Below, piece after piece: positions 20,247 through 28,906 of a DNA stretch of 64,000 nt. The stretch comes from Stenotrophomonas koreensis (GTDB taxonomy: Bacteria > Pseudomonadota > Gammaproteobacteria > Xanthomonadales > Xanthomonadaceae), in contig NZ_LDJH01000006.1 in the NCBI RefSeq assembly GCF_001431525.1, positions 62,001 to 126,000 of the forward strand, written 5' to 3'. The position numbers were made by a program, and so were the translations under genes. Position 1 is the first letter of the stretch; the number at the start of each line of letters is the position of its first letter. Under the pieces are notes generated by a model that saw only the letters and a program-made list of their open reading frames with translations, had not been told where the DNA came from and made no database searches.

Positions 20247-20624
20247 ATGAAGCGCAAGCAGCAGGGGATCACACTGACCTCCTTCCTGGCCATCCTGGTG
20301 GTGGTCGGCTTTGCCCTGTTCGTCGGCATGAAGCTGTTGCCGATGTACCAGGAGTTCTATGCCGTCAAGGCGGCAATGAAGGGCGTTGCCCAGGAGCCGG
20401 GCAGCGGCAACATGGACCCGGCACGGGCGCAGGACCTGTTCTTCCGTCGTCTGGACATGAGCTATTCGGACAGCGTCAAGCCGCGCGATGTTAAGTTCGA
20501 GCGCATCGCCAGTGGCTGGAAGATGAAAGTCAGTTACGAGGTGCGCAAGCCGATGATGGGCAATCTCGACGTCGTGGGCCATTTCCAGGCCGAGCAGGAG
20601 TTGACGCGCAGCGGTGGCAACTAA
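20247..20624 (+). CDS. DUF4845 small membrane protein
   Basis: A 125-residue protein of unknown function, found between lepB and rnc in many Gammaproteobacteria. The N-terminus ([24 protein letters not shown]) is a short positive segment followed by one membrane helix, resembling type IV pilin-like starts but without their processing site. The remaining ~90 residues are soluble and probably periplasmic. Its 3' end overlaps the GTG start of rnc by 11 bases, so translation is probably coupled. Position is its strongest identifier. Confidence 0.8.
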   Translation: MKRKQQGITLTSFLAILVVVGFALFVGMKLLPMYQEFYAVKAAMKGVAQEPGSGNMDPARAQDLFFRRLDMSYSDSVKPRDVKFERIASGWKMKVSYEVRKPMMGNLDVVGHFQAEQELTRSGGN

Positions 20625-21294
20625 ACAGGTTTACCTCAAGGACCGGATCGGCCACCGGTTTGCCAATCCGGACCTGCTGGCACAGGCGCTGCGCCATCGC
20701 AGTGCCGGTGTGCCGCACAACGAGCGTCTGGAATTCCTGGGCGACAGCATCGTCAACCTGCTGATCGCGCAGACCATGTTTGAACGCTGGCCCAAGGCCG
20801 ATGAGGGCGCGTTGACGCGTGCGCGTTCGGCGCTGGTGTGCGAGAGCGCGCTGGCGCTGATTGCCCGGCAGCTGGAGCTGGGCCCGCGTCTGCAGCTGGG
20901 ACCGGGGGAGTTGAAATCCGGCGGTTTCCGCCGCGATTCGATCCTGGCCGATGCGGTGGAGGCGATCATCGCCGCGATCTATCTGGATGCGGGCTTTGAA
21001 GCCTGCCGCGCGGTCGTGATGCCGTGGTTCGAGGCCTCGATCGCCGAGTTGCCGGCAACCGGCAAGCCGGACAAGGATCCCAAGACCCGCCTGCAGGAAT
21101 GGCTGCAGGCACGGCAGAGACACCTGCCCAATTATGAATTGATTTCCGAATCGGGCGATGATCACGCCAAGCACTTCCATGTGCGGTGTACCCTCCTCGA
21201 CCCCACAATGGTGAGCGAAGGCGAGGGATCCTCGCGGCGCATCGCCGAGCAACAGGCAGCTGCGGCCGCCCTGGCCCAATTGGAACCGAAGTGA
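20614..21294 (+). CDS. rnc: ribonuclease III
   Basis: A 226-residue double-strand-specific endonuclease for rRNA and mRNA processing. The catalytic domain carries the signature [11 protein letters not shown] and the downstream acidic [13 protein letters not shown] segment. A double-stranded-RNA-binding domain occupies the last ~70 residues ([11 protein letters not shown] to [10 protein letters not shown]). The start is GTG at 20614 inside the end of the upstream gene, with AGGAG about 13 bases before it, and the stop overlaps the era start. Family length is about 220-230. All catalytic residues visible in the signature are present. Confidence 0.97.
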   Translation: MATKQVYLKDRIGHRFANPDLLAQALRHRSAGVPHNERLEFLGDSIVNLLIAQTMFERWPKADEGALTRARSALVCESALALIARQLELGPRLQLGPGELKSGGFRRDSILADAVEAIIAAIYLDAGFEACRAVVMPWFEASIAELPATGKPDKDPKTRLQEWLQARQRHLPNYELISESGDDHAKHFHVRCTLLDPTMVSEGEGSSRRIAEQQAAAAALAQLEPK

Positions 21295-22187
21295 GCGATA
21301 ACCCCCATCATCGTTGCGGCAGTGTTGCCGTCATCGGCCGGCCCAATGTCGGCAAATCCACCCTGACCAATGCCCTGGTCGGTGCCAAGGTGAGCATTGT
21401 CTCCAACCGGCCGCAGACCACCCGGCACCGCCTGCTCGGCATTGCCACCTTCCCGGAAGGCCAGCTGGTGCTGGTTGACACCCCCGGCCTGCACCGGGTG
21501 CAGAAGCGGGCGATGAACCGGGTGATGAACCGCGCCGCGCGCGGTGCGCTGGAAGGGGTGGACGTCGGCCTGCTGGTGATCGAAGCCGGCCGCTGGGATG
21601 AAGAGGACAGCCTGGCCTGCAAGGTGCTGGAGGATGCCGGCATCCCGGTGGTGCTGGTGGTCAACAAGATCGACCGGATCAAGGACAAGGGCAGCTTGTT
21701 GCCGTTCATCGCGCAGATCAGTGAAGGTCGTACCTTTGCCTCGGTGCACCCGATCTCGGCGCAGAAGCACAAGGGCCTGGAGGCCCTGGTCAAGGACCTG
21801 ATGGGGCTGTTGCCCGAGGCCCCGCCGATGTTCGGCGAGGATGAGATCACCGACCGCAGCCAGCGTTTCCTGGCCGGTGAACTGGTGCGCGAGCAGCTGA
21901 TGCGCCAGCTGGGTGAAGAGTTGCCGTATGCCACCACGGTGGAGATCGAGCGCTTTGCCGAGGACGGCAACCTGCTGCGCATCGGTGCGGTGATCTGGGT
22001 CGAGCGCGAAGGCCAGAAGGCGATCGTGATCGGCAAGGGGGGCATCCGCCTGAAGGAAATCGGTGCCAAGGCCCGCCTGCAGATGGAGCGTCTGTTCGGT
22101 GCCAAGGTGTTCCTGGAAACCTGGGTGCGCGTGCGTGAGGGCTGGTCGGACGACGAGTCCGCACTGAAGGCTTTCGGCTACGAGTAA
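21291..22187 (+). CDS. era: GTPase Era
   Basis: A 298-residue essential GTPase in 16S rRNA maturation and 30S assembly. The G domain shows GRPNVGKST, the switch DTPGLH and NKID; the C-terminal KH domain has [13 protein letters not shown] for RNA binding. The start is a GTG at 21291 overlapping the rnc stop (GTGA). A longer in-frame extension to 21186 lies inside rnc and is not supported. Expected size is about 300 residues. The rnc-era overlap keeps two rRNA-maturation factors together, and recO follows after 7 bases. Confidence 0.97.
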   Translation: MSDNPHHRCGSVAVIGRPNVGKSTLTNALVGAKVSIVSNRPQTTRHRLLGIATFPEGQLVLVDTPGLHRVQKRAMNRVMNRAARGALEGVDVGLLVIEAGRWDEEDSLACKVLEDAGIPVVLVVNKIDRIKDKGSLLPFIAQISEGRTFASVHPISAQKHKGLEALVKDLMGLLPEAPPMFGEDEITDRSQRFLAGELVREQLMRQLGEELPYATTVEIERFAEDGNLLRIGAVIWVEREGQKAIVIGKGGIRLKEIGAKARLQMERLFGAKVFLETWVRVREGWSDDESALKAFGYE

Positions 22188-22194
22188 GCCGCCC

Positions 22195-22920
22195 ATGGCC
22201 GGTGTCGATGCCAGTGCCCAGCTGGTGCAAGCGCCGGCCTTTGTGCTGCATACCCGGCCGTGGCGCGAAACCAGCCTGCTGGTGGAAGTGCTGACCGCCC
22301 GGCACGGGCGCCTGGGCCTGATTGCCCGAGGGCTTGCCTCGGCGCGGGCGCAGCCACTGCGCGCGGCACTGCAGCCGTGGCAGTGGGTTGGGTTGGCGTA
22401 TGTGCCCAAGGGCGAACTGGGGCAGCTGCGCGGCGCCGAGCCGCTGGATACCTCGCCGCGTCTGGCCGGTCCGGCCTGGCTGCCGGCCTTCTATGTCAAT
22501 GAACTGATCCTGCGCCTGGTGCCGCGGCAGGACCCGCTGCCGGGGCTGTACCGCGCCTATGCCGAAGTCCGCCAGCAGCTGGGCGAGGGCAGTGGCCTGG
22601 CCTGGGCACTGCGTCGATTCGAGCGCGACCTGCTGATCGAACTGGGCCTGGGCATGGATCTGCACGAGGATTGCGACGGCGCGTCGATCGAGCCGGGTGC
22701 GCGTTATCTGCTGGATCCCGAACACGGGCTGCGACGTACCCCGGCTGACAGCCGTCAGCCAACGGCGGCCGGTGCGGCGATCATCGCGCTGGCCAATGAC
22801 CAATGCCCGCCGGCGCAGGAATTGGCCAGCCTGCGCCTGCCGATGCGGGCCCTGCTGGCCCATCATCTGGGCGCGCGTGGCCTGCAGTCGTGGCAGATGG
22901 CGGCCAGTCTGGCGCGTTGA
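22195..22920 (+). CDS. recO: DNA repair protein RecO
   Basis: A 241-residue recombination mediator that helps RecR load RecA on gapped DNA. The N-terminal OB-fold begins around AFVLHTRPWRETSLLVEVLTARHGR, a pattern conserved in RecO. The alpha-helical C-terminal half follows (FERDLLIELGLGMDL). It lacks the four-Cys zinc site present in some RecO proteins, as is normal in Gammaproteobacteria. It starts 7 bases after era, the usual order. The next gene (22934) converges on it. Confidence 0.93.
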   Translation: MAGVDASAQLVQAPAFVLHTRPWRETSLLVEVLTARHGRLGLIARGLASARAQPLRAALQPWQWVGLAYVPKGELGQLRGAEPLDTSPRLAGPAWLPAFYVNELILRLVPRQDPLPGLYRAYAEVRQQLGEGSGLAWALRRFERDLLIELGLGMDLHEDCDGASIEPGARYLLDPEHGLRRTPADSRQPTAAGAAIIALANDQCPPAQELASLRLPMRALLAHHLGARGLQSWQMAASLAR

Positions 22921-22933
22921 AACCGGCGCTGGC

Positions 22934-23632
22934 TCAGTTGAGCAGCAGCTGGTGGATCGCCTGGGTAAGACTGGCGCGCGCTGCCGGATTTTCCGGTTGC
23001 TGCTGCAGCTGCGCTGCCGCCGCGCCCAGCCGTGCGGCGCCGACGAAACCACAGCTGGCCTGCAGGCGGTGCAATTGCTGCTGCAGCTGGCCGCGGTCCT
23101 CATCGCGGAGTGCCTGGGCAATGGCATCGCGCACGCTGGGCAGTTCGCCCATGAACAGGTCACGCAGGGCCTTGATATGCGCCTGCTGGCCATTCAGGGC
23201 CGACAGCGCACGCGCCTCATCCCAGGCCGGCAGCGCCTGCAGGTCGGTTGCCACCGGAGGCAGCGCGGCGCGCACCGAGCGCAGCAGGGATTCGCGGCTC
23301 AGCGGCTTGACCAGTACGTTTTCAAAGCCGTCATCGCGCAGCTGCCGTGCCAGCGCATCGCAGGTGTCGGCGGTGTGCGCCAGTGCCGGGGTGAGCGGGT
23401 GGTAGCGGCGCAACTGCTCCAGCAGGTCACTGCCGCGGCCATCGGGCAGGTTGACGTCGATCAGCCACAACGCGTAGTCGTGCTGGCCGGCGCAGTCCAG
23501 CGCGCCCTTCAGGGTTTCTGCGCAATCGACCTGTGCGGGCAGGGCTTCCAGCGCGGTCTGCAGGAAGCTGCGGCTGATCAGGTCATCCTCGATCAACAAC
23601 AGGCGCGGCAACGGGGGGGGAGTCTGGTGCAT
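22934..23632 (-). CDS. response regulator with REC and Hpt domains
   Basis: A 232-residue phosphotransfer protein. The receiver domain has the acidic pair EDD (about residues 15-17), phospho-acceptor Asp59 in LIDVNLPDG, a conserved Thr in AHTAD and Lys109 in VKPLS. The C-terminal ~80 residues look like a histidine phosphotransfer domain with His188 in HRLQASCGFVG; the usual Lys and Gly after the His (HxLKG) are Gln and Ala. There is no DNA-binding output domain. It may sit in a phosphorelay or act as a phosphate sink; the kinase is unknown and not adjacent. ATG 23632 fits AAGGA 8 bases upstream; an ATG at 23641 overlaps that site. Confidence 0.82.
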   Translation of the reverse strand: MHQTPPPLPRLLLIEDDLISRSFLQTALEALPAQVDCAETLKGALDCAGQHDYALWLIDVNLPDGRGSDLLEQLRRYHPLTPALAHTADTCDALARQLRDDGFENVLVKPLSRESLLRSVRAALPPVATDLQALPAWDEARALSALNGQQAHIKALRDLFMGELPSVRDAIAQALRDEDRGQLQQQLHRLQASCGFVGAARLGAAAAQLQQQPENPAARASLTQAIHQLLLN

Positions 23633-23707
23633 GGCTGTCATCCTTTTCAGCAGTGGTGATTCTGTGGCAGTGCCTGGGCAAGTGCAACGGCGGCTGGTTG
23701 CTTCTGC

Positions 23708-23713
23708 GACAAT
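23708..23713 (+). promoter_or_regulatory. candidate -10 of rlmD
   Basis: GACAAT followed by GG lies 31 bases before the GTG start. It is one of several near-identical hexamers in this window; the -35 region is poor. Confidence 0.4.
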
Positions 23714-23744
23714 GGGCGCCCTTTTGTTCAGTTGTAGTGTCGCC

Positions 23745-25082
23745 GTGGCCCGTTCCCGCTCCCGCATTGACAAGACCCCTTTCCAGACCGAGATCCTGGA
23801 CCTGAGCCACGATGGCCGCGGTGTGGCCCGACGTGAAGGCGAGGGTGGCAAGGTCACCTTCATCACCGGGGCCTTGCCCGGGGAGACGGTGATGGCCGAA
23901 CAGAGCGCCAAGAGCCGGCATTTTGACGAGGCGCGCACCGTGCAGGTGCTTGTTGCCTCCGAGCACCGGGTACAGCCGCGCTGCGCCCATTTCGGCGTGT
24001 GTGCCGGCTGCGTGCTGCAGCATCTGGCCGAAGACCAGCAGATCATTGCCAAGCAGCGCGTACTGATGGACAACCTGCAGCGCATCGGCCATGTCAGCCC
24101 GGGCCAGGTGCTGCCGGCACTGGTCGGCGACAGCTGGGGCTACCGGCGCAAGGGCCGCTTCTCGGTGCGCCGGGTGGAGAAGAAGGACAAGACCCTGGTC
24201 GGCTTCCGCGAGCTGGATCCACGCTTTGTCGCCGACATCAGCCAGTGCCATACGGTGATTCCGCAAATCGGTGACAAGGTGTCGCTGTTGGCCGGGTTCA
24301 TCGAAAGCCTGGAAGGCAAGCGCGACATCCCGCAGGTGGAGTTCATCGCCGGCGATGCCGCCATTGCGCTGACGGTGCGCCACCTGCAGCCGATGAGCGA
24401 GGCCGACAAGGCTGCGTGGACCGCCTTCGGCCAGCAGCACGGTTTTGCCATCTACCTGCAGCCCGGTGGCAACGAGAGCGTGCACCCGCTGTGGCCGGAA
24501 GCCGGCGCGGAGCTGTCCTTCCGGCTGGCGCCGTGGGATGTGGAGCTGGTGTTCCGGCCGCTGGATTTCATCCAGGTCAACGCCAAGCTGAACGTGGCCA
24601 TGATCGAGCGCGCGCTGGCGCTGCTGGACGCCCAGCCGGGCGAACGCGTGCTGGACCTGTTCTGCGGCCTGGGCAACTTCACCCTGCCGCTGGCCCGTGG
24701 CGTGGCCCATGTCGTCGGTGTCGAAGGCGATGCCGGCCTGGTCGCCCGCGCCAGGGAAAATGCCCAGCGCAACGGCCTGGACAATGCCGAATTCTTTGCC
24801 GCCGACCTGACCCAGGATCAGCGCAACACCCCGTGGATGCGCCAGGGCTTTGACAAGCTGCTGCTGGATCCGCCGCGCTCCGGCGCCATCGATGTGCTGC
24901 AGCAGCTGCCGCTGGAGCAGTTCAAGCGCATCGTCTATGTCAGCTGCCACCCCGGTTCGCTGGCCCGCGATGCCGGCTACCTGGTCAACGAACGCGGCTT
25001 TACCCTGGTCAGTGCCGGTGCGATGGACATGTTCCCTCATACCGCGCATGTGGAATCGATCGCCGTGTTCGAGAAGCGCTGA
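23745..25082 (+). CDS. rlmD: 23S rRNA (uracil-1939-C5)-methyltransferase RlmD
   Basis: A 445-residue SAM-dependent RNA methyltransferase with an iron-sulfur cluster. An N-terminal TRAM-like region precedes Cys80, Cys86 and Cys89 (CAHFGVCAGC), which with Cys168 should bind a 4Fe-4S cluster. The methyltransferase fold has DFIQVN, the SAM motif LDLFCGLGNFTLPLA and the catalytic Cys in VSCHPGSLARD. GTG 23745 is preferred because a -10-like GACAAT lies at 23708 and the longer frame from 23631 would include the promoter; no strong ribosome-binding site is present. It is divergent from the REC-Hpt gene and 5 bases upstream of the CYTH gene. Confidence 0.95.
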   Translation: MARSRSRIDKTPFQTEILDLSHDGRGVARREGEGGKVTFITGALPGETVMAEQSAKSRHFDEARTVQVLVASEHRVQPRCAHFGVCAGCVLQHLAEDQQIIAKQRVLMDNLQRIGHVSPGQVLPALVGDSWGYRRKGRFSVRRVEKKDKTLVGFRELDPRFVADISQCHTVIPQIGDKVSLLAGFIESLEGKRDIPQVEFIAGDAAIALTVRHLQPMSEADKAAWTAFGQQHGFAIYLQPGGNESVHPLWPEAGAELSFRLAPWDVELVFRPLDFIQVNAKLNVAMIERALALLDAQPGERVLDLFCGLGNFTLPLARGVAHVVGVEGDAGLVARARENAQRNGLDNAEFFAADLTQDQRNTPWMRQGFDKLLLDPPRSGAIDVLQQLPLEQFKRIVYVSCHPGSLARDAGYLVNERGFTLVSAGAMDMFPHTAHVESIAVFEKR

Positions 25083-25087
25083 AGCCC

Positions 25088-25591
25088 ATGGCCATCGAAA
25101 TCGAGCGCAAGTTCCTGGTCAGCGGTGATGCCTGGAAGGCGCAGGCCCATGCGGTGATCGAGATGGCCCAGGGCTATCTCAATCCGGTTGATGCGATCAA
25201 GGCCGGTGGCCAGAAGGCCTCGGTACGGGTACGCCTGGAGGGCGAGTCGGCGCGGCTGAACATCAAGTCGTGCGAGCCGGGCCATACCCGCCAGGAGTTC
25301 GAGTATCCGTTGCCGGTGGCCGATGCACGCCAGCTGCTGGCGCTGTGTGTGGGCGGTCTGGTGCACAAGCGCCGGCATCTGGTGCAGGTCGGCCTGCACC
25401 TGTGGGAAGTGGACGAGTTCCTCGGTGACAACGCCGGCCTTGTGGTGGCCGAAGTCGAGCTCGACGCGGCCGACGAGGTGTTCGTCAAGCCGGACTGGGC
25501 CGCTGCCGAAGTCACCGACCAGCGTCGTTACTACAACCTTGCCCTGGCCGACTACCCCTACTGCCGCTGGAGCAGCAGCGAGCGCGGTTGA
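25088..25591 (+). CDS. CYTH-domain protein (inorganic triphosphatase-like)
   Basis: A 167-residue protein of the CYTH/TTM family, whose members hydrolyse inorganic triphosphate or make cAMP in a metal-dependent tunnel. It opens with MAIEIERKFLV, the EIERK signature, followed by alternating Arg/Glu strand residues (VRVRLEGE, EVDEFLG, EVELDAADE) that line the tunnel. Family length for stand-alone bacterial CYTH proteins is about 155-175. It follows rlmD by 5 bases and precedes the FrnE-like gene by 33, so it is probably in an operon. The substrate is not certain; triphosphatase is the common activity of this subgroup. Confidence 0.88.
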   Translation: MAIEIERKFLVSGDAWKAQAHAVIEMAQGYLNPVDAIKAGGQKASVRVRLEGESARLNIKSCEPGHTRQEFEYPLPVADARQLLALCVGGLVHKRRHLVQVGLHLWEVDEFLGDNAGLVVAEVELDAADEVFVKPDWAAAEVTDQRRYYNLALADYPYCRWSSSERG

Positions 25592-25624
25592 ACCGTGCCC
25601 GCTGCGCCTGCATTGGAGAAGCCC

Positions 25625-26320
25625 GTGATCACCATCGATATCTGGTCCGATTTTGCCTGCCCGTTCTGCTGGATAGGCAAGCACCGGCTGCAGGCAGCGC
25701 TGGCACAGCTGGGGCCGGCGTTCGGGCCGGTCAGCGTGCGCTGGCGTGCCTTCCAGCTGGACCCTGAGGCCAGCAGCGAGCCGGTGCCGCTGCGCCAGGC
25801 CTATGCCGCCAAATTCGGTGGGCCTGAGCGTACCGAGCAGCTGCTGGCCACGGTCCAGGCCCAGGCGCGTGCCGATGGCCTGGCGATGGATTTTGACCAG
25901 GGCCAGGTCAAGGTCAACACCCTGCAGGCCCACCGCCTGCTGCAGCTTGCCGCTGCGGAAGGGGACCCCCAGGCCGTGTCCGAGGCGCTGTTCCAGGCGC
26001 ATTTCGCCCATGGCCGCAATCTGGCCGATCTGCAGGTGCTGACCGAGGCCGGGATGGCCGGCGGGCTGTCGGCCGCGCGGATTGCGCACTGGCTGGCCGG
26101 TGAGCAAGGCCTGCCGCAACTGCGCGCCGAACTGGCCCAGGGGCCGGCGCTGGGGATCACCTCGGTGCCGACCTTCGTGATCAACCAGCAATGGGCGGTG
26201 GCCGGTGCGCAACCGGTGCCGGCCTTTGTCCAGGCCTTGCGCCAGATTGCCGCTGAAACAGGGTTGCAACCGGCTCAACCTGCCGGGTCCGGATGCAACG
26301 ATGACGGCTGCAGCCTCTGA
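25625..26320 (+). CDS. DsbA-family oxidoreductase, FrnE-like
   Basis: A 231-residue cytoplasmic thioredoxin-fold protein. The redox motif CPFC (Cys12-Cys15 in DFACPFCW) is at the N-terminus and the cis-Pro loop is in GITSVPTFVIN. No signal peptide is present, unlike periplasmic DsbA. FrnE-like proteins act as disulfide isomerases or thiol oxidoreductases, often in oxidative stress. The GTG at 25625 has GGAG 6 bases upstream; the GTG at 25595 has none. The C-terminus ends with a Cys pair (GCNDDGC) that could be an extra thiol pair or metal site, a tail I do not recognise in DsbA proteins. It is probably in the rlmD operon. Confidence 0.88.
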   Translation: MITIDIWSDFACPFCWIGKHRLQAALAQLGPAFGPVSVRWRAFQLDPEASSEPVPLRQAYAAKFGGPERTEQLLATVQAQARADGLAMDFDQGQVKVNTLQAHRLLQLAAAEGDPQAVSEALFQAHFAHGRNLADLQVLTEAGMAGGLSAARIAHWLAGEQGLPQLRAELAQGPALGITSVPTFVINQQWAVAGAQPVPAFVQALRQIAAETGLQPAQPAGSGCNDDGCSL

Positions 26321-26346
26321 CACGGGCTGGATGCATCTGCGACAAT
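26317..26346 (+). promoter_or_regulatory. candidate promoter of nagZ
   Basis: CTGACA at 26317-26322 and GACAAT at 26341-26346 are 18 bases apart, the best -35/-10 pair among the GACAAT-type sites seen here. The -35 overlaps the stop region of the upstream frnE-like gene; the nagZ ATG is 45 bases downstream. Confidence 0.55.
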
Positions 26347-26390
26347 GGCCGACCGCGCCGGCCGGTGCGGCGTAATCGAGGATCCTCTCC

Positions 26391-27398
26391 ATGCTGGTGA
26401 TCGGCGTCGCCGGGACCGAATTGAATGCAGTCGAGCGGCAATGGCTGCAGCATGATGCCGTTGCCGGCGTCATCCTGTTTGCGCGCAATTTTGCCTCGCG
26501 CCAGCAGGTTGCCGAGCTGACCGCAGCGATCCGCGCGGCCAGCCCGCGCCCGGTACTGGTGGCCGTGGACCAGGAAGGTGGCCGGGTCCAGCGTTTTCGT
26601 GATGGCTACAGCACCTTGCCGCCGTTGCAGGAACTGGCAGACAACTTCGCGGCTGATCCTGGCGGCAGCCTGGCGCGGGTGCGCGAGCATGCGTGGCTGA
26701 TGGCCAGCGAGATCCGCGCCAGCGGCCTGGACCTGAGTTTTGCGCCGGTGGCCGATGTGGGCCACGGCAACCTGGCCATTGGCAACCGCGCCTTCCATGC
26801 CGATCCGGCCGTGGTCGCACAATGCCTGGCCGCCTATGTCGCCGGCATGCACGAGGCCGGGATGCCGGCCACCCTGAAGCATTTCCCCGGGCACGGCACC
26901 GTGCGCGAGGACACCCATGTGGCCATCGCCCGCGATGACCGCTCGCTGGAGCAGTTGCGGGCGCATGACCTGGTTCCGTTCGCCGCCGGTATTGCCGCCG
27001 GTGCCGATGCGGTGATGATGGCGCATGTGGTCTACCCGCAGGTCGACCCGGCACCGGCCGGCTGTTCGGCGCGCTGGATCAACCAGGTGCTGCGCGAGGA
27101 GCTCGGTTTCCGCGGCGTGGTGGTTTCGGACGATATCGGCATGGCCGCCTCGTTCCAGGCCGGCGGAGTGGCTGCCCGCGTGCACGCCCACCTGGATGCC
27201 GGCTGTGACCTGGTGCTGGTCTGCCACCCGGAGCTGGTCGAACCGGCACTGGACGCGGTCCAGGGCCGGGCCCTGAATACGGCTGCGGTAGCGGCCCTGC
27301 TCGGCCGCGGCGCCCTTGGCTGGGCCGGCCTGCTGGCTGATTCACGCTACCCCGGCGCACAATCCCTTTTGTTTGAAACTCCTGGAAGAACCGTCTGA
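26391..27398 (+). CDS. nagZ: beta-N-acetylhexosaminidase NagZ
   Basis: A 335-residue cytoplasmic family-3 glycoside hydrolase that removes N-acetylglucosamine from recycled muropeptides. In many Gram-negatives its products feed the signal for AmpC beta-lactamase induction. Motifs are VDQEGGRVQRFR, the catalytic-loop KHFPGHGTVREDTH (catalytic His) and SDDIGM (nucleophile Asp). Size matches the family (330-340). Its TGA overlaps the hpt ATG by one base, so the genes are coupled. NagZ-hpt-MTIP neighbours recall the P. aeruginosa PA3005-PA3004 region, where nagZ also precedes methylthioinosine phosphorylase. Confidence 0.96.
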   Translation: MLVIGVAGTELNAVERQWLQHDAVAGVILFARNFASRQQVAELTAAIRAASPRPVLVAVDQEGGRVQRFRDGYSTLPPLQELADNFAADPGGSLARVREHAWLMASEIRASGLDLSFAPVADVGHGNLAIGNRAFHADPAVVAQCLAAYVAGMHEAGMPATLKHFPGHGTVREDTHVAIARDDRSLEQLRAHDLVPFAAGIAAGADAVMMAHVVYPQVDPAPAGCSARWINQVLREELGFRGVVVSDDIGMAASFQAGGVAARVHAHLDAGCDLVLVCHPELVEPALDAVQGRALNTAAVAALLGRGALGWAGLLADSRYPGAQSLLFETPGRTV

Positions 27399-27952
27399 TG
27401 TCCAAACTCACTCTTGAACAAGCCGTGGCCCAGGCCGACCTGCTGGTCGACCGTCCCACCATCGACAAGGCCATCGCGCAGATCGCTGACGCCATTGCCC
27501 GCGATTACAAGGGCGAGATCCCGGTGTTCGTGTCGATCATGAATGGCGCGCTGCCGTTCTCCGGCCTGCTCGCACTGGCCCTGGGCGAGCGCGGCCAGGA
27601 TGTCCAGTTTGATTACCTGCAGGCCTCGCGCTACCACGGCGAGACCGGCGGCCAGCTGGTCTGGAAGCACCGCCCGGTCAGCTCGCTGTACGGCCGCCGG
27701 GTGATCCTGGTCGATGACATCCTGGATGAGGGTTTCACCTTGCAGGGCGTGCGCCAGTGGTGCCTGGAGCAGGGCGCCACCGATGTGCGCATTGCGGTGC
27801 TGACCGTGAAGCAGCACGAGCGCTGCCTGGGTGATGTCAAGGCCGATTACGCCGGCGTGCAGCTGCCGGACCGTTTCGTGTTCGGTTTTGGCATGGACAT
27901 CGACGAGAGCCTGCGTACGCTGCCGGCCATCTATGCGATGAAGCAGGCCTGA
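27398..27952 (+). CDS. hpt: hypoxanthine-guanine phosphoribosyltransferase
   Basis: A 184-residue purine-salvage enzyme that converts hypoxanthine or guanine and PRPP to IMP or GMP. The PRPP-binding motif VILVDDILDEGFT is complete. An N-terminal conserved loop (FVSIMNGALPF) and the flexible catalytic region (SRYHGETGG) are present. It overlaps nagZ by one base. The following enzyme, methylthioinosine phosphorylase, releases hypoxanthine, so the two steps are metabolically consecutive: methylthioinosine to hypoxanthine to IMP. A run of three hairpins separates the two genes. Confidence 0.95.
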   Translation: MSKLTLEQAVAQADLLVDRPTIDKAIAQIADAIARDYKGEIPVFVSIMNGALPFSGLLALALGERGQDVQFDYLQASRYHGETGGQLVWKHRPVSSLYGRRVILVDDILDEGFTLQGVRQWCLEQGATDVRIAVLTVKQHERCLGDVKADYAGVQLPDRFVFGFGMDIDESLRTLPAIYAMKQA

Positions 27953-27960
27953 TGGCGCGC

Positions 27961-28050
27961 CCGGCGCTGGCCTGCAGGCCAGCGCCGGCCCACCCGGCGG
28001 GCCGTTGCGGCCCGCTGGCGGCTTGATCTGCCTGGCGCCAGCCGCCAGGC
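27961..28050. repeat. three consecutive GC-rich hairpins between hpt and mtiP
   Basis: A perfect 28-bp palindrome occupies 27961-27988. A second hairpin has arms 27997-28003 and 28009-28015 with a 5-base loop. A third has arms GCCTGGCG and CGCCAGGC at 28030-28037 and 28043-28050, followed by CCCTTTTG. The last could terminate transcription; the first has no loop and would form a cruciform or long hairpin. The block fills most of the 119-base gap. Confidence 0.75.
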
Positions 28051-28071
28051 CACCCTTTTGTCTGGAGTCCC

Positions 28072-28818
28072 ATGCAACCCATTGCCTTGGCTGTGATTGG
28101 CGGTACCGGCGTGTATGCGCTTACCCAACTGGATGATGTCAGCACCGTGCAGCTGGATACGGCCTACGGTCAGCCTTCCGGCCCGATCCGGATCGGTACC
28201 CTGGCCGGGCAGCGGGTGGCGTTCCTGGCCCGCCATGGCGAAGGGCATTCGATTCCCCCGCACCGGATCAATTACCGCGCCAATATCGCTGCGCTCAAGC
28301 AGCTGGGCGTGCGCCGGGTACTGGCCCTGAACACGGTCGGGGGCATCACTGAAAACTGGGGGCCGCAGGTGCTGGGCTGCCCCGACCAGCTGATCGACTA
28401 CACCTGGGGGCGCATCGCCACTTTCTGCGAAGAGGAAGGCAGCGAGGTGCTGCATGTGGATTTCGGCCAGCCGTACACGCCGTCGTTGCGGCGTGCGGTT
28501 CTGGCCGCCGCCGCCCGTGCCGGGGTGAAGGTGGTCGATGGTGGCTGTTATGCCGCCACCCAGGGCCCACGGCTGGAAACCAATGCCGAGGTCGCCCGCC
28601 TGCGTCGTGATGGTTGTGATCTGGTCGGCATGACCGGCATGCCGGAGGCGGGGCTGGCGCGCGAGGCTGGCCTGGACTACGCCTGCCTGGCCATCGTCGC
28701 CAACTGGGCTGCCGGTTGTGCCGGTGATGAAGAAATCACCATGGACGAGGTTTTGGCCAATGTTGCTGCCGCTTCGGCGGGGTTGCCGGCACTTGTGGCC
28801 CAATTGCTCAAGGAATGA
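28072..28818 (+). CDS. S-methyl-5'-thioinosine phosphorylase (MTIP)
   Basis: A 248-residue purine nucleoside phosphorylase of the MTA phosphorylase family. The family motif near the N-terminus is AVIGGTGVYAL, followed by the conserved ARHGEGHSIPPHRINYRAN segment and later GGCYAATQGPRLETNAEV and DLVGMTGMPE. MTIP of P. aeruginosa (PA3004) belongs to this group and cleaves methylthioinosine after MTA deaminase. The same chemistry is expected here, as the neighbouring hpt would use its hypoxanthine product. MTA phosphorylase activity instead cannot be excluded. The start has GGAG upstream at 28064. Confidence 0.87.
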   Translation: MQPIALAVIGGTGVYALTQLDDVSTVQLDTAYGQPSGPIRIGTLAGQRVAFLARHGEGHSIPPHRINYRANIAALKQLGVRRVLALNTVGGITENWGPQVLGCPDQLIDYTWGRIATFCEEEGSEVLHVDFGQPYTPSLRRAVLAAAARAGVKVVDGGCYAATQGPRLETNAEVARLRRDGCDLVGMTGMPEAGLAREAGLDYACLAIVANWAAGCAGDEEITMDEVLANVAAASAGLPALVAQLLKE

Positions 28819-28906
28819 TTGATTCGTGCGTGAGGCTTTTGCATACTCTGGCGGTACGCGTCATCACGTACATCATCCATTCATTTGTTAAAGGTCACGC
28901 ATCACC

